A stretch of DNA of 30,966 bases, taken from an uncultured Dialister sp. Lineage in GTDB: Bacteria > Bacillota > Negativicutes > Veillonellales > Dialisteraceae. Both the position numbers and the translations under genes were made by a program. Numbering within the stretch: position 1 is the first letter of the stretch; every line of letters starts with the position of its first letter. Location of the stretch: positions 1 through 30,966 of the forward strand of contig URIB01000013.1 of NCBI GenBank assembly GCA_900547785.1, in the 5' to 3' direction. Below are positions 22,779 through 30,805 of the stretch, piece by piece. Below the pieces are notes generated by a model. That model saw only the letters and a list, made by a program, of their open reading frames with translations, was not told the origin of the DNA and searched no databases.

Positions 22779-24167
22779 TTATTTTGTTTCACGGGAAACA
22801 TGAGCCCGCTTCTTCCAGTGAAACCCGGGAATCAGACAAAGAAAGCTTGTAAAAAGACCTGTAAATAACGGATTCAGAGGAAGCGGAAGAAAAGCGGCCG
22901 CCAAGGCGAAGGCGGTGCTTGCTCCCATAGAAATGAGGACCCACTTTTTTTCGAGATGCCCGGGGAAAAAGACGGAAAACGTCATGGGCAGAAAAAGTCC
23001 GCCACCGCGAAGCCCCATAGAGAGATAATTCCAGAAAAGCACTTGGGATCCCCGGTACAAAATGGCAAGCGCGCAAGAAACCAAGAGCACCGAAAGAACG
23101 GCCATGCGTGTCAGGCGAAGCTGTTCCGCATCATCTCTCACGCAAAAAAGAGGGGTGATGATATCTCTTGAAATCATCGTGCCGATTCCGAGAGAAAGAC
23201 CGCCAATACTCCCCAAGAGAGATAAAATAATGCCGCCCAGCGCCAAGCCGCCGATAAGCGGCGGAACATGACCGGCAAGAAAGGCGGGAAGAACAAGAAT
23301 CGGCGGTACCGCTTCATCAAGAACCCGCATAGACATACCGATGGCGATAGAAGGAAGTCCTACGGGAATCACAATGAGAGCGGCAATAAAACATCCCATA
23401 GCCGCCGTAACCGGCGTGGCGGCTGAAAAAATACATTGGATATAAGTTTGGGTACAGAGTATACCGATGATCACGGCGCCCAGTTGGGAAAGAGAAAGAT
23501 TCCATGAATCGCCTTTAAGAGAAAAATAAGCGGGAGGAAAAACTTCCCAGCTCCGGGTGCTTTGCAAAAAAGAAAAGGCATACCAGCCGGCTATGCAGAG
23601 AGAAATCCAGATAACCGCCATTTTTAAAAGTCCGCCGACCGCCGCGCTTTTCATGCCGCCGAAAAAAGTATACAAAATGACAAGAAGAGTGAGAATGACC
23701 GCGGAGATCACGGGAGTAACACCGAAAAGAGAAGAAATCATTTCTATCCCGGGAAGGCAGCTTGCCACGGCGGATAAAAGAATCCCGACAGAAGAAATCA
23801 CCGAAGAAAGTATTTCCGCTTTTTTCCCATACCGGACCGATAAAAATTCAGGGATTGTTTCCAGTCCCGTCATACGAAGACGGCGGGCATAAAAAAGACC
23901 CATAATAATAAAAGCAATTCCGCTCCCCAGCGTGAACCACCAGGCGGAAAGCCCGGATGAATACGCCAGCTGCGCCGTTCCCACCGTTGCACCGCCGCCG
24001 ACGACCGTTCCTGCGATACTTCCTGCCACAAATGAGGCCGACGAAGAGCGGCCGCCTAAACTGTATCCTGCGGCGGATGAAACTTGACGGGCCGCATAAA
24101 AGCCGGCGGCAATCACAAAGAAAACCACGGCGGCAATCACGAATATATGGAAAAGAGTAAGATGCAT
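22779..24167 (-). CDS. Sodium:solute symporter (SSS family), 462 aa
   Basis: Inner-membrane Na+-coupled transporter of the PutP/PanF/SGLT superfamily. About 12-13 hydrophobic segments; typical SSS features are GGRSSSASFVAGSIAGTVVG near residues 38-57, QLAYSSGLSAWWFTLGSG (about 66-83), then LRMTGLETIPEFLSVRYG (about 97-114). Substrate cannot be told. It is transcribed against the flanking genes and sits between mnmE and parAB, where other Firmicutes usually have mnmG/rsmG, suggesting an insertion or rearrangement. Its final codons overlap a parS-like site, and another lies just upstream of it. No strong ribosome site is visible (CGGGAGGTCC lies a little upstream of ATG 24167 and is adequate). 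Confidence 0.88.
   Translation of the reverse strand: MHLTLFHIFVIAAVVFFVIAAGFYAARQVSSAAGYSLGGRSSSASFVAGSIAGTVVGGGATVGTAQLAYSSGLSAWWFTLGSGIAFIIMGLFYARRLRMTGLETIPEFLSVRYGKKAEILSSVISSVGILLSAVASCLPGIEMISSLFGVTPVISAVILTLLVILYTFFGGMKSAAVGGLLKMAVIWISLCIAGWYAFSFLQSTRSWEVFPPAYFSLKGDSWNLSLSQLGAVIIGILCTQTYIQCIFSAATPVTAAMGCFIAALIVIPVGLPSIAIGMSMRVLDEAVPPILVLPAFLAGHVPPLIGGLALGGIILSLLGSIGGLSLGIGTMISRDIITPLFCVRDDAEQLRLTRMAVLSVLLVSCALAILYRGSQVLFWNYLSMGLRGGGLFLPMTFSVFFPGHLEKKWVLISMGASTAFALAAAFLPLPLNPLFTGLFTSFLCLIPGFHWKKRAHVSRETK
22785..22800. promoter_or_regulatory. parS-like site 1 (within the end of the SSS symporter gene)
   Basis: TGTTTCACGGGAAACA differs at one base from the ParB-binding consensus TGTTTCACGTGAAACA. 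It encodes the last residues (VSRET) of the symporter, so the site is embedded in coding sequence. Confidence 0.8.
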
Positions 24168-24214
24168 AAAAACCGGACCTCCCGGTATTTATTATAGCAA
24201 AGAAAAAACGAAAA

Positions 24215-24238
24215 CTCATGTTTCCCGTGAAACATGAG
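24215..24238. promoter_or_regulatory. parS-like site 2 (upstream of parA)
   Basis: The 16-bp core TGTTTCCCGTGAAACA (24219-24234) differs at one base from the parS consensus and sits in a longer palindrome with perfect 10-bp arms CTCATGTTTC and GAAACATGAG around CCGT. It lies 140 bases before parA. Confidence 0.85.
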
Positions 24239-24335
24239 AAATGAAAATGACATTTCATTTTGAAAAATCTCGTGAAAATGGAAAGAGAAACAGACATTCC
24301 GCATTCCCGTTTCTTTACAGAAAAAGAAACCGATA

Positions 24336-24344
24336 TGTTATAAT
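24336..24344 (+). promoter_or_regulatory. Extended -10 promoter of the parAB operon
   Basis: TGTTATAAT with perfect TATAAT at 24339-24344; TTTACA at 24314-24319 is a possible -35 at 19 bp. Confidence 0.6.
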
Positions 24345-24375
24345 AAAATGGATTATCTGTGAAAGGACGAAAATC

Positions 24376-25134
24376 ATGGGCCGGATTATCAGTATCATCA
24401 ACCAGAAAGGCGGCGTAGGAAAGACGACGACAGCCGTTAATCTTGCCGCATTTCTGGCGGACAAAGGATATAAAACGCTCCTCGTGGATGCCGATTCCCA
24501 GGGCAACGCAACGAGCGGAATTTCTAAAAACGTGAAAATGACCTCCCATCTTTATGAAGTTCTCATGGGAGAGGCAACAACGGCGGAAGCCATTGTAAAA
24601 ACGAATGTCAAACGGCTTTTCCTGCTGCCCGCTTCCATCGATCTGGCAGGGGCGGAAATTGAACTCGTTTCTATGGAAAACAGAGAATTTCTTATGAAAA
24701 AGAAACTGGACGCCGTGAAAGAAGACTACGATTTCATTCTGATCGACTGCCCGCCCTCATTGGGTCTGATGACGCTCAATACCCTCGTGGCGTCACATCT
24801 GGTTCTCATTCCCATACAGGCGGAATTTTATGCCCTCGAAGGACTGTCCCAGCTCATCAAGACGATTCGCCAGGTGACCAGAAAACTGAATCCCGGGCTT
24901 TCCGTCCTGGGGATTCTCCTCACCATGTTTGACGGCAGGACAAATCTGTCTCTCCAGGTGGCCGAAGAAGTAAAGAAATATTTCGGCACAAAAGTATTTA
25001 AAACGGTGATTCCCCGATCGGTGAAACTTTCAGAAGCACCGAGCTTCGGAGAATCCATACTGACCTACGCCCCGAAATCCAAAGGAGCGGAGGCCTACAA
25101 GAAACTGTCTCGGGAGGTAATCCGACGTGTCTAA
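24376..25134 (+). CDS. parA: Chromosome-partitioning ATPase ParA (Soj), 252 aa
   Basis: Deviant Walker-A ATPase that with ParB and parS segregates the origin region and can tune DnaA activity. The P-loop KGGVGKTT lies at residues about 11-18, the Walker A' segment LLVDADSQGNATSG near 36-49, and the Walker B IDCPPSLG near 122-129. Length matches Soj, not the longer plasmid ParAs with an N-terminal HTH. Start ATG 24376 with AAAGGA upstream; the frame stays open 45 codons further up but that region is promoter and parS. Overlaps parB by 8 bases. Confidence 0.96.
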   Translation: MGRIISIINQKGGVGKTTTAVNLAAFLADKGYKTLLVDADSQGNATSGISKNVKMTSHLYEVLMGEATTAEAIVKTNVKRLFLLPASIDLAGAEIELVSMENREFLMKKKLDAVKEDYDFILIDCPPSLGLMTLNTLVASHLVLIPIQAEFYALEGLSQLIKTIRQVTRKLNPGLSVLGILLTMFDGRTNLSLQVAEEVKKYFGTKVFKTVIPRSVKLSEAPSFGESILTYAPKSKGAEAYKKLSREVIRRV

Positions 25135-25978
25135 AACAAGAAAATTAGGAAAAGGTCTGGACGCTCTTTTCGGAGAAAGCGGCGGGGACAAAGAAACGGA
25201 AATGATTTCCCTTTCCATCATCGTTCCCAATGAATGGCAGCCCCGGAGAGAATTTGAAAAAAACGCACTGCAGGGACTTGCCGACTCCATCAGGGAGCAC
25301 GGCGTGGTACAACCCGTTATCGTAAGACCGAAAGGAAATACATTCGAACTGATTGCCGGGGAAAGACGCTTGAGAGCCGCCCAGCTTGCCGGTCTTTCAG
25401 AAATCCCCGCCCTTGTCCGTGATTATACCGACCGGGAAACAGCGGAAATCGCTTTGATTGAAAATTTGCAAAGAGAAGATTTAAATCCCTTGGAAGAAGG
25501 CCTTGCCTACCGAAGAATGATCGGAGAATACCGGTTTACCCAGGAAAAAATGGCGGAACTGGTAGGGAAAAGCCGTTCTTACGTGACCAATATGATGCGC
25601 CTTTTAGATCTTTGCGAAGAAGTCAAAACCATGGTCATGGAAAGAAAAATGACGGCCGGTCAAGCCAGACCCCTGCTCGGACTGGATAATGCGGCCGAAC
25701 AAATTGCGCTCGCCCGCCGTATTATCAAAGAAGACTTATCCGCCCGGCGGATTGAAGAAATCCTGCGTGCCGGAAAAGAAGGGAAAAGACCCCGGCCCGT
25801 CAATAAAGCCGATGCCTATATCCATGAACTGGAAGAACAGCTGGTCATGGCGGTAGGTTCGCGGGTCCGCATTAAAGTCGGAAAAGGAAAAAACAGCCAC
25901 CGCGGTACGATTTCCATTGCTTTCAAAAGCGATAAGGAATTTGAGCGGATCACAAGACTGCTGAAACAGGGAGAATAA
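25127..25978 (+). CDS. parB: Chromosome-partitioning protein ParB (Spo0J), 283 aa
   Basis: CTP-dependent DNA clamp that loads at parS and spreads. N-terminal ParB/Srx domain with GERRLRAAQL (residues about 82-91, CTP/arginine box) and ENLQREDLNPLEEG (about 109-122); HTH near 137-160 (TQEKMAELVGKSRSYVTNMM); C-terminal dimer domain. The N-terminal KLGKGLDALFGE matches the ParA-contacting peptide. Length typical of chromosomal ParB. Translation overlaps parA. Two parS-like sites lie 0.9 and 2.3 kb upstream. Confidence 0.96.
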   Translation: MSKTRKLGKGLDALFGESGGDKETEMISLSIIVPNEWQPRREFEKNALQGLADSIREHGVVQPVIVRPKGNTFELIAGERRLRAAQLAGLSEIPALVRDYTDRETAEIALIENLQREDLNPLEEGLAYRRMIGEYRFTQEKMAELVGKSRSYVTNMMRLLDLCEEVKTMVMERKMTAGQARPLLGLDNAAEQIALARRIIKEDLSARRIEEILRAGKEGKRPRPVNKADAYIHELEEQLVMAVGSRVRIKVGKGKNSHRGTISIAFKSDKEFERITRLLKQGE

Positions 25979-25981
25979 GAA

Positions 25982-26581
25982 ATGGATATGTTTGACTTTA
26001 CAATCAATTACCAACTCGTACTTTCCGTTGTCGGAACGCTTCTCTGCCTGCTTCTTCTTTTTCTGATCCTTCAATTCATTTGGCTTCGCACCAAAGTAAA
26101 CAGACTTTATAAGAAATATAAATATTTCATGGCCGGAGAAGACGGGGGCTCCCTGGAACTCAAACTGTCCACGGAACTCAGAGAACTTCGTGAAATGATG
26201 GAATCTTCGAAAAGTATGCTTCATCAACAGGAATTACTCGCCACCATGCAGCTTCAGTCTTTCCAGAAAATCGGACTGATCCGCTATGATGCCTTCGATG
26301 AAACGGGAGATAAACTCTCTTTTTCCGTCACCCTCATGGACGGGAGAAATAACGGGTTCATTATCTCTTCCCTGGCAGGCAGCGACTCCTCCCGCATCTA
26401 TGCAAAACAAATCCAGAACGGGCAGTGCAAAGAATCACTCTCATCGGAAGAAGCGGAAAGCCTCCACATGGCGATGAATACACTCATGCCCGACATGGCG
26501 CTCCGGGCAAAAGACGCCGTTTACGGAGAAGAACGGGCTGACGACCTGCAAAAAATTGATAGAAAAGAAGTCAAAAAATAA
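25982..26581 (+). CDS. DUF4446 family membrane-anchored protein, 199 aa
   Basis: Matches the DUF4446 type regularly found next to parB in Firmicutes. One N-terminal TM (residues about 11-33), a short basic segment, a coiled-coil stretch (about 55-85, ELRELREMMESSKSM) and a C-terminal beta domain with KIGLIRYDAFDETGDKLSFS then LMDGRNNGFIISSL. Likely cytoplasmic after the TM. Only three bases after parB, so operonic. Function unknown; association with partitioning or the envelope is inferred from context. Confidence 0.9.
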   Translation: MDMFDFTINYQLVLSVVGTLLCLLLLFLILQFIWLRTKVNRLYKKYKYFMAGEDGGSLELKLSTELRELREMMESSKSMLHQQELLATMQLQSFQKIGLIRYDAFDETGDKLSFSVTLMDGRNNGFIISSLAGSDSSRIYAKQIQNGQCKESLSSEEAESLHMAMNTLMPDMALRAKDAVYGEERADDLQKIDRKEVKK

Positions 26582-26596
26582 GATTGGCAGGTGCTT

Positions 26597-27523
26597 ATGA
26601 CTAAGGAAGAAAATAAGGAAACAGGACATCTCACACTGATTTTTACAAAAAAAGAAATCCGCCATATAAAAACAGCCGCCGCTCTGGCAGGCATTTTCTG
26701 GATACTCTCCATCGCCGCCGCACTCTGGGCCGTTTTCAGCATGCAGTCCCTCAAAGAAGAAAACGACCTCTACCGGAGCCAGCTCAAACTCGCAGGAGAA
26801 AAAATGAACGCCCTTGAGCGGAAAACCCAGGCGGTTGAAAAAATCAGCGGACAAATCCAGGAACTCCTGAAAAATCAGGAACACCCGAAAGGAACCGGAT
26901 CGGAAACCGCAGGCGGCACAGGCGGAGCGACGACCGTACCGGATATAGAAACAGATAAAACCCCAGGTGACACCGATAAAGAATACAAAACCCCGGGTGA
27001 CCTTTTGAAAGAAATGCTCCGTCTTGACGAGAGGCTTGACAAGCAACTCAAACTTATTATTTCTTTCCGTCCCGAATTTACAAACCGAACCGGCCGGGCA
27101 TTTCACGCGATTTACAATGCAAAAACAAATACCCCCGATGCCTGGCCCGCTATGGGAACGATTTCCGACCGCTACGGCTGGCGGCAATCTCCTTTCGGCT
27201 ACGGGACCGTTTTCCATGAAGGCATCGACATCGCCGGAGACTACGGAAGCCCCATTTATGCCACCGCCGGAGGCATCGTCACACAAGCCGGCTGGGTCAG
27301 CGGCTACGGCTATCTCGTAGAAGTAAATCACGGCAGCGGTATCGTCACACGCTACGGCCATAACTCCGTCGTCTTTGTCCGGGATGGGGAAGAGATAGAA
27401 AAAGGGACTATAGTGGCTCTCATGGGAAGCACAGGAAACAGCACGGGTCCCCACTGCCACTATGAAGTCAGAATTAACGGCGACTCCGTCGATCCCATGT
27501 ATTTCCTGCCCGTAAAAAAATAA
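26597..27523 (+). CDS. M23-family metallopeptidase, membrane-anchored, 308 aa
   Basis: Probable peptidoglycan endopeptidase or its regulator. A cytosolic N-terminus of about 25 residues, one TM (about 26-46), a coiled coil (about 48-85), a Gly/Thr/Pro-rich linker and a C-terminal LytM/M23 domain (about 185-305). Zinc ligands are visible: the HEGID block (H and D) and the HCH of GPHCHYEV; all expected catalytic residues appear present, so it is probably active. Start ATG 26597 with AGGTG before it; a GTG two codons upstream is the alternative. It follows DUF4446 by 15 bases and ends the operon at a terminator. Confidence 0.92.
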   Translation: MTKEENKETGHLTLIFTKKEIRHIKTAAALAGIFWILSIAAALWAVFSMQSLKEENDLYRSQLKLAGEKMNALERKTQAVEKISGQIQELLKNQEHPKGTGSETAGGTGGATTVPDIETDKTPGDTDKEYKTPGDLLKEMLRLDERLDKQLKLIISFRPEFTNRTGRAFHAIYNAKTNTPDAWPAMGTISDRYGWRQSPFGYGTVFHEGIDIAGDYGSPIYATAGGIVTQAGWVSGYGYLVEVNHGSGIVTRYGHNSVVFVRDGEEIEKGTIVALMGSTGNSTGPHCHYEVRINGDSVDPMYFLPVKK

Positions 27524-27536
27524 TTTTTCAAAATAC

Positions 27537-27570
27537 AAATCTGTTTTTCTCATAGAAAAGCAGATTTTTT
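27537..27570 (+). terminator. Intrinsic terminator of the parAB-M23 operon
   Basis: AAATCTG (27537-27543) pairs with CAGATTT (27561-27567), with inner TTTCT/AGAAA pairs, and a T-run follows. Confidence 0.85.
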
Positions 27571-27594
27571 ATGCTTAAATAAGATTTATCTGTG

Positions 27595-27603
27595 TGCTAT
27601 AAT
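27595..27603 (+). promoter_or_regulatory. Extended -10 promoter of the TonB-dependent receptor
   Basis: TGCTATAAT with TATAAT at 27598-27603; TTAAAT at 27575-27580 is a weak -35 at 17 bp. Confidence 0.65.
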
Positions 27604-27638
27604 AGGAAAGATAAAATTTCTTATCACGAAAAATAAGG

Positions 27639-27658
27639 AAACAGGGACACTGTTTTTT
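27639..27658 (+). promoter_or_regulatory. Leader hairpin with U-run (possible attenuator)
   Basis: AAACAG (27639-27644) pairs with CTGTTT (27650-27655), followed by further T, inside the leader between the promoter and the receptor start. The stem is short, so termination would be weak. Confidence 0.35.
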
Positions 27659-27675
27659 GTGAAAGGAAATTTTTC

Positions 27676-29949
27676 ATGTGCCTATTTTATATTTTGAAAG
27701 GAGTTTTCTATGAGGAATTGGAAAAGGGAAAAAAAGACAGCCGCACTTCTTGCGGCAGCAGTCGTTTTTTCGGGGGGGGAGGCGCGCAAGCGGCCGGAGA
27801 ACTTCCCGTTTTTGATTTGGCGGGCGTTGTCGTTACGGCGACCAAACTGAAAGAAGCCCCGGAAAAAGTACCGGCCAGTGTCAGCGTGGTGACCGCAAAA
27901 GATATCGAAAGCCGGAATTATACCTCCGTATCCCAGGCGATGGGCCAGCTTCCCGGGATTTATCTGAATCCTGCAGCGGAAGGCGGCATCTCCATGCGCG
28001 GATTCGGATCGGCGGATATTCTGGTCATGGTGGACGGACAACCTGTCAACAGCGGCTGGAACGGAACCGTGGATTGGGGTCTGATCCCTGTGGAAAGTAT
28101 TGAGAAAATCGAACTGGTCCGCGGAGCGTCTTCTTCTTTGTACGGCAGCCGTGCGGTAGGCGGCGTCATTCAAATCACAACGAAAAGCGCAAAAGAAGGG
28201 CTCCACGGAAAAGTTCTTCTTTCCACGGGAAGTTATGATACGACAAAGCAAGTTTATGATGCCTCTTTCCGTAAAGAAAAATGGTCCGTCAGCGCCGGGT
28301 ATGAAAAACGGAAAAGTGACGGCTGGCGCGGATATTATGTGGAAGAGAAGGCGTATAACAAAGATGAAACCAAACTTTCCCCAAAAATAGAAATGGACCT
28401 GCCGACATCGGCGAGAAACCGCTACATCGTCGGAGGACGTGGCTCAAAAGCGACAGACGCAGAAAGTACACGGTTCAAACTGGGCTATCATATCAGCGAT
28501 CAGCAAACCGTGACCTATTCGTATTTCCATTCCAATTATCATTATGTGTATAAAAATCCATTCAGCCTCATTCGTGATAAAGACGGAAAAGAACTGTTTT
28601 ACGGATCCCTCATATTGCCGAACGGGAAAGGATTCGATTTCTATCCCGGCGACTTTTTAGGATATGTGGGTGCGAAAGAATGGTCGGTCCATAACCTGGC
28701 CTACGATGATGAAAAGAATCAATTCCATGCCAGAATCGGTCTGACGGATATCCGAAAAGACGGATATTCTTCTACCGGAGGCCCCGAAAATCCGATGACC
28801 GCATCGGAATTATCCACATGGAACGGGAGCGGCGTTCAATCTTTCTACCCCAGTAAAACAAAAGATTTCGACATGCATAAAGTATGGATCTTCGATGCTC
28901 ATACTTTGCTTGCAGGCATGGCATACCGGGGAGAATCTTTCGACCAGACAAGATATGATTTGAAAAACTGGAGAAACCATGACGGAGAAAAAACAGCGTA
29001 TGAGCTGCACGGAGGAAAAGATGAATCCTGGTCCGGCTATCTCCAGGATAAATGGCAGGCCAATGAAAAAACCGCCGTCTATGCGGGGATCCGCTTCGAC
29101 CGGTACAAGAAATATGGCGGCTACGGCGATTATTTATCGACAAAAATCAGCAGAACTTATGACGAGGGAACGTATACGGAATGGAGTCCGAAATTCTCCG
29201 TAGAACACAGCTTACGTCCCGATTTGATAATTTACGCCGGCTACGGCCATTCTTTCACACCGCCGATTCTTTCCCGTGTATATAGGGACGAAGGCGCTAA
29301 AATTCTAAGTGAAAACGGAAAGCTGGTAGTGAATAAAAAAGGTTCTCTTGCCAATCCCGATTTGAAACCGGAAACAACCGATACCTATGAAATCGGTTTA
29401 AAAAAGAAATGGGGAGAGAAAACGACGGGAAGCATTGCCCTGTATAAAGCCAAAACGACAGATGCTATCGAATCTTTCTCTACCAAAAAAGAAACCGTCA
29501 TGAACGGAATCACTTACAAAAAAGGATTTTCCCAGTACAGAAACTTGGGAGAAGCGTCTAAAAAAGGAGTGGAAGTGGAACTCAAGCACCGTTTCAATCC
29601 TTACGTCAGCTCCTATATCAACTGGGCTTGGGAATCCGAAAAAATTGACGGATACAGAAATTACAATATCCCGAAACATCTGCTCCATTTCGGCGTTGAA
29701 TATGACAAAGACCGCTGGGATATTTTGGCAGACGCCCAATATGTAAGCGCCAGACAGTCTCCGGACGATGAAACGGGAATATACTATTCCGAAGACTTAT
29801 TCTTCATCGCCAACCTGTCCGTGAATTACAGAGTAACGCCGGACGCCTCTCTGCAAGTTTCCGTCTACAACATCTTCGACCGGGAATTTTTTGCCACCGA
29901 AGCGGCAAGCGAAAGAACTTACAACGTATCGCTCCGTTACCAATTCTAA
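27676..29949 (+). CDS. TonB-dependent outer-membrane receptor, 5' end out of frame at a G8 tract
   Basis: Outer-membrane gated beta-barrel taking up a scarce ligand such as iron-siderophore, haem or cobalamin, powered by TonB. The plug domain (residues about 45-170) carries VVVTATKLKEAPEKV (TonB-box region), GGISMRGFGSADILVMVDGQ and EKIELVRGASSSLYGS with GGVIQITTK. The barrel ends in YNVSLRYQF, a proper terminal aromatic. The open frame starts at ATG 27676 (AAAGGA before it) but yields no signal peptide. A better start, ATG 27710 behind AAAGGAG, encodes MRNWKREKKTAALLAAAVVF, a normal signal peptide, in another frame; it reaches the receptor frame only if the G8 run gains one G. As sequenced, the 27710 frame stops soon after. 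Either phase-OFF or a sequencing error. Ligand unknown. Confidence 0.9.
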   Translation: MCLFYILKGVFYEELEKGKKDSRTSCGSSRFFGGGGAQAAGELPVFDLAGVVVTATKLKEAPEKVPASVSVVTAKDIESRNYTSVSQAMGQLPGIYLNPAAEGGISMRGFGSADILVMVDGQPVNSGWNGTVDWGLIPVESIEKIELVRGASSSLYGSRAVGGVIQITTKSAKEGLHGKVLLSTGSYDTTKQVYDASFRKEKWSVSAGYEKRKSDGWRGYYVEEKAYNKDETKLSPKIEMDLPTSARNRYIVGGRGSKATDAESTRFKLGYHISDQQTVTYSYFHSNYHYVYKNPFSLIRDKDGKELFYGSLILPNGKGFDFYPGDFLGYVGAKEWSVHNLAYDDEKNQFHARIGLTDIRKDGYSSTGGPENPMTASELSTWNGSGVQSFYPSKTKDFDMHKVWIFDAHTLLAGMAYRGESFDQTRYDLKNWRNHDGEKTAYELHGGKDESWSGYLQDKWQANEKTAVYAGIRFDRYKKYGGYGDYLSTKISRTYDEGTYTEWSPKFSVEHSLRPDLIIYAGYGHSFTPPILSRVYRDEGAKILSENGKLVVNKKGSLANPDLKPETTDTYEIGLKKKWGEKTTGSIALYKAKTTDAIESFSTKKETVMNGITYKKGFSQYRNLGEASKKGVEVELKHRFNPYVSSYINWAWESEKIDGYRNYNIPKHLLHFGVEYDKDRWDILADAQYVSARQSPDDETGIYYSEDLFFIANLSVNYRVTPDASLQVSVYNIFDREFFATEAASERTYNVSLRYQF
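27772..27779 (+). repeat. Homopolymer G8 in the receptor signal-peptide region
   Basis: Eight G after TTTTTTC. With G8 the frame from ATG 27710 reads SGG then EARKRPE and ends in TGA near 27850. With G9 (or G6) it reads SGGGGAQAAGELPVFD, giving a signal peptidase site at AQA-A and joining the plug domain. Confidence 0.9.
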
Positions 29950-29994
29950 ACAGAAAATAATGATTTTATACGGCCAATAAAACCGATGCAGTCA

Positions 29995-30030
29995 ACAAAA
30001 AGCAGGCATAAAAATATGTCTGCTTTTTGT
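29995..30030 (+). terminator. Terminator of the TonB receptor gene
   Basis: A nearly perfect 16-bp stem: ACAAAAAGCAG.CATA and TATG.CTGCTTTTTGT around AAAA, with a U-rich end on both strands, 45 bases past the stop codon. Confidence 0.85.
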
Positions 30031-30235
30031 GTTGCAAACATCTTCCATAAAAGCCGCCTCGATTTTAAAAAACATAACGATCGCCAACAGGCAAACGGAA
30101 AAACAAAAAATAAACACAAACGAAAGATACGTATGCACAAATAGGATAAAAAGTGCAGGCAAGAATAATGGCAGAAATAAAATGCATTTTGCAAATAGAA
30201 TTAAATACTTATCCGATATATAAAAGAAAAGAATA
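30031..30235. other. AT-rich intergenic stretch with no recognised feature
   Basis: Very A-rich on the plus strand. Hydrophobic ORFs are open on the minus strand but lack a ribosome site and overlap the receptor terminator, so I do not call a gene. It leads into the repeat array. Confidence 0.5.
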
Positions 30236-30345
30236 TCAATCGCAAGCTGTCCCCATTCGTCGGGAAGCAAGCGAACCGCTTTTCCATAAGTGAAACGATG
30301 CGGTAAAAGTATGATTAGAACAGGAAAGAATAGTAATCGTAAGCT
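30236..30345. repeat. Partial copy of the palindromic repeat end
   Basis: CGCAAGCTGTCCCCATTCG then TCGGGAAGCAAGCG resembles the AAGCTGTCCCCGCTTG-GGGGAA end motif repeated 100 bases on, without the second hairpin or the core. Confidence 0.5.
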
Positions 30346-30765
30346 GTCCCCGCTTGACGGGGAAAGTGTCAACCGCCAGGTTGACGAAAGGGGCAAGTGT
30401 GAGCAGACACGCAAGAAATATTTTTATAGAACCGTATTAAATATCTGCCCGCCATTCTCGAACGGTCGTAAAAAGCGGTCGGGAATAGAATAATAAAAAA
30501 GTACGAGAAAGAGTGAAGAATCCGGGCAAAGGTTGCAAGTATTAAATGTGTTTTCCTGTATTCGATGCCGGATTCTTCGCTATCACTCATTACTCTGCTT
30601 TTCCATTTTTATTCATTTGCTACTTCCACCGCTCAAGAATGACGGCAGGAGTGCTTTTTGTTTTTCTATGATGTTCTACCCTGTGTACACCAACTTGCCC
30701 CTATCGCCTCGCAAAGCTCGGCACTTCCCTCCGAGTGCGGGGGAAGCTGACACTAAGGAAAAAGC
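30346..30765. repeat. Dispersed nested-palindrome repeat, copy D
   Basis: Inverted relative to copies A-C. Left end: stems 30347-30363 (TCCCC/GGGGA) and 30368-30385 (GTCAACC/GGTTGAC), then GAAAGGGGCAAGTGTGAGCAG. The core reads in reverse (CGGTCGTAAAAAGCGGTCGGG, GAGTGAAGAATCC) and is followed by an extra segment with GCCGGATTCTTCGC and CTCAAGAATGACGGCA. The right end (30690-30752) is the inverted counterpart of the left: CTTGCCCC, stem 30706-30722, then CACTTCCCTC. Confidence 0.75.
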
Positions 30766-30805
30766 AATCAAGTTTTATATAGCAAAAACAAAAATAAAGA
30801 AATGA

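Noticed and set aside
27610..27675. Cobalamin or other riboswitch before the TonB receptor
   Set aside because: The leader is only about 65-100 nt and contains no B12-box or similar conserved block, just a short hairpin.
29946..30414. Hydrophobic minus-strand ORFs of 82 and 140 codons after the TonB receptor
   Set aside because: No ribosome site; they run through the receptor terminator and start within a repeat copy. The hydrophobicity follows from A-rich plus-strand DNA.
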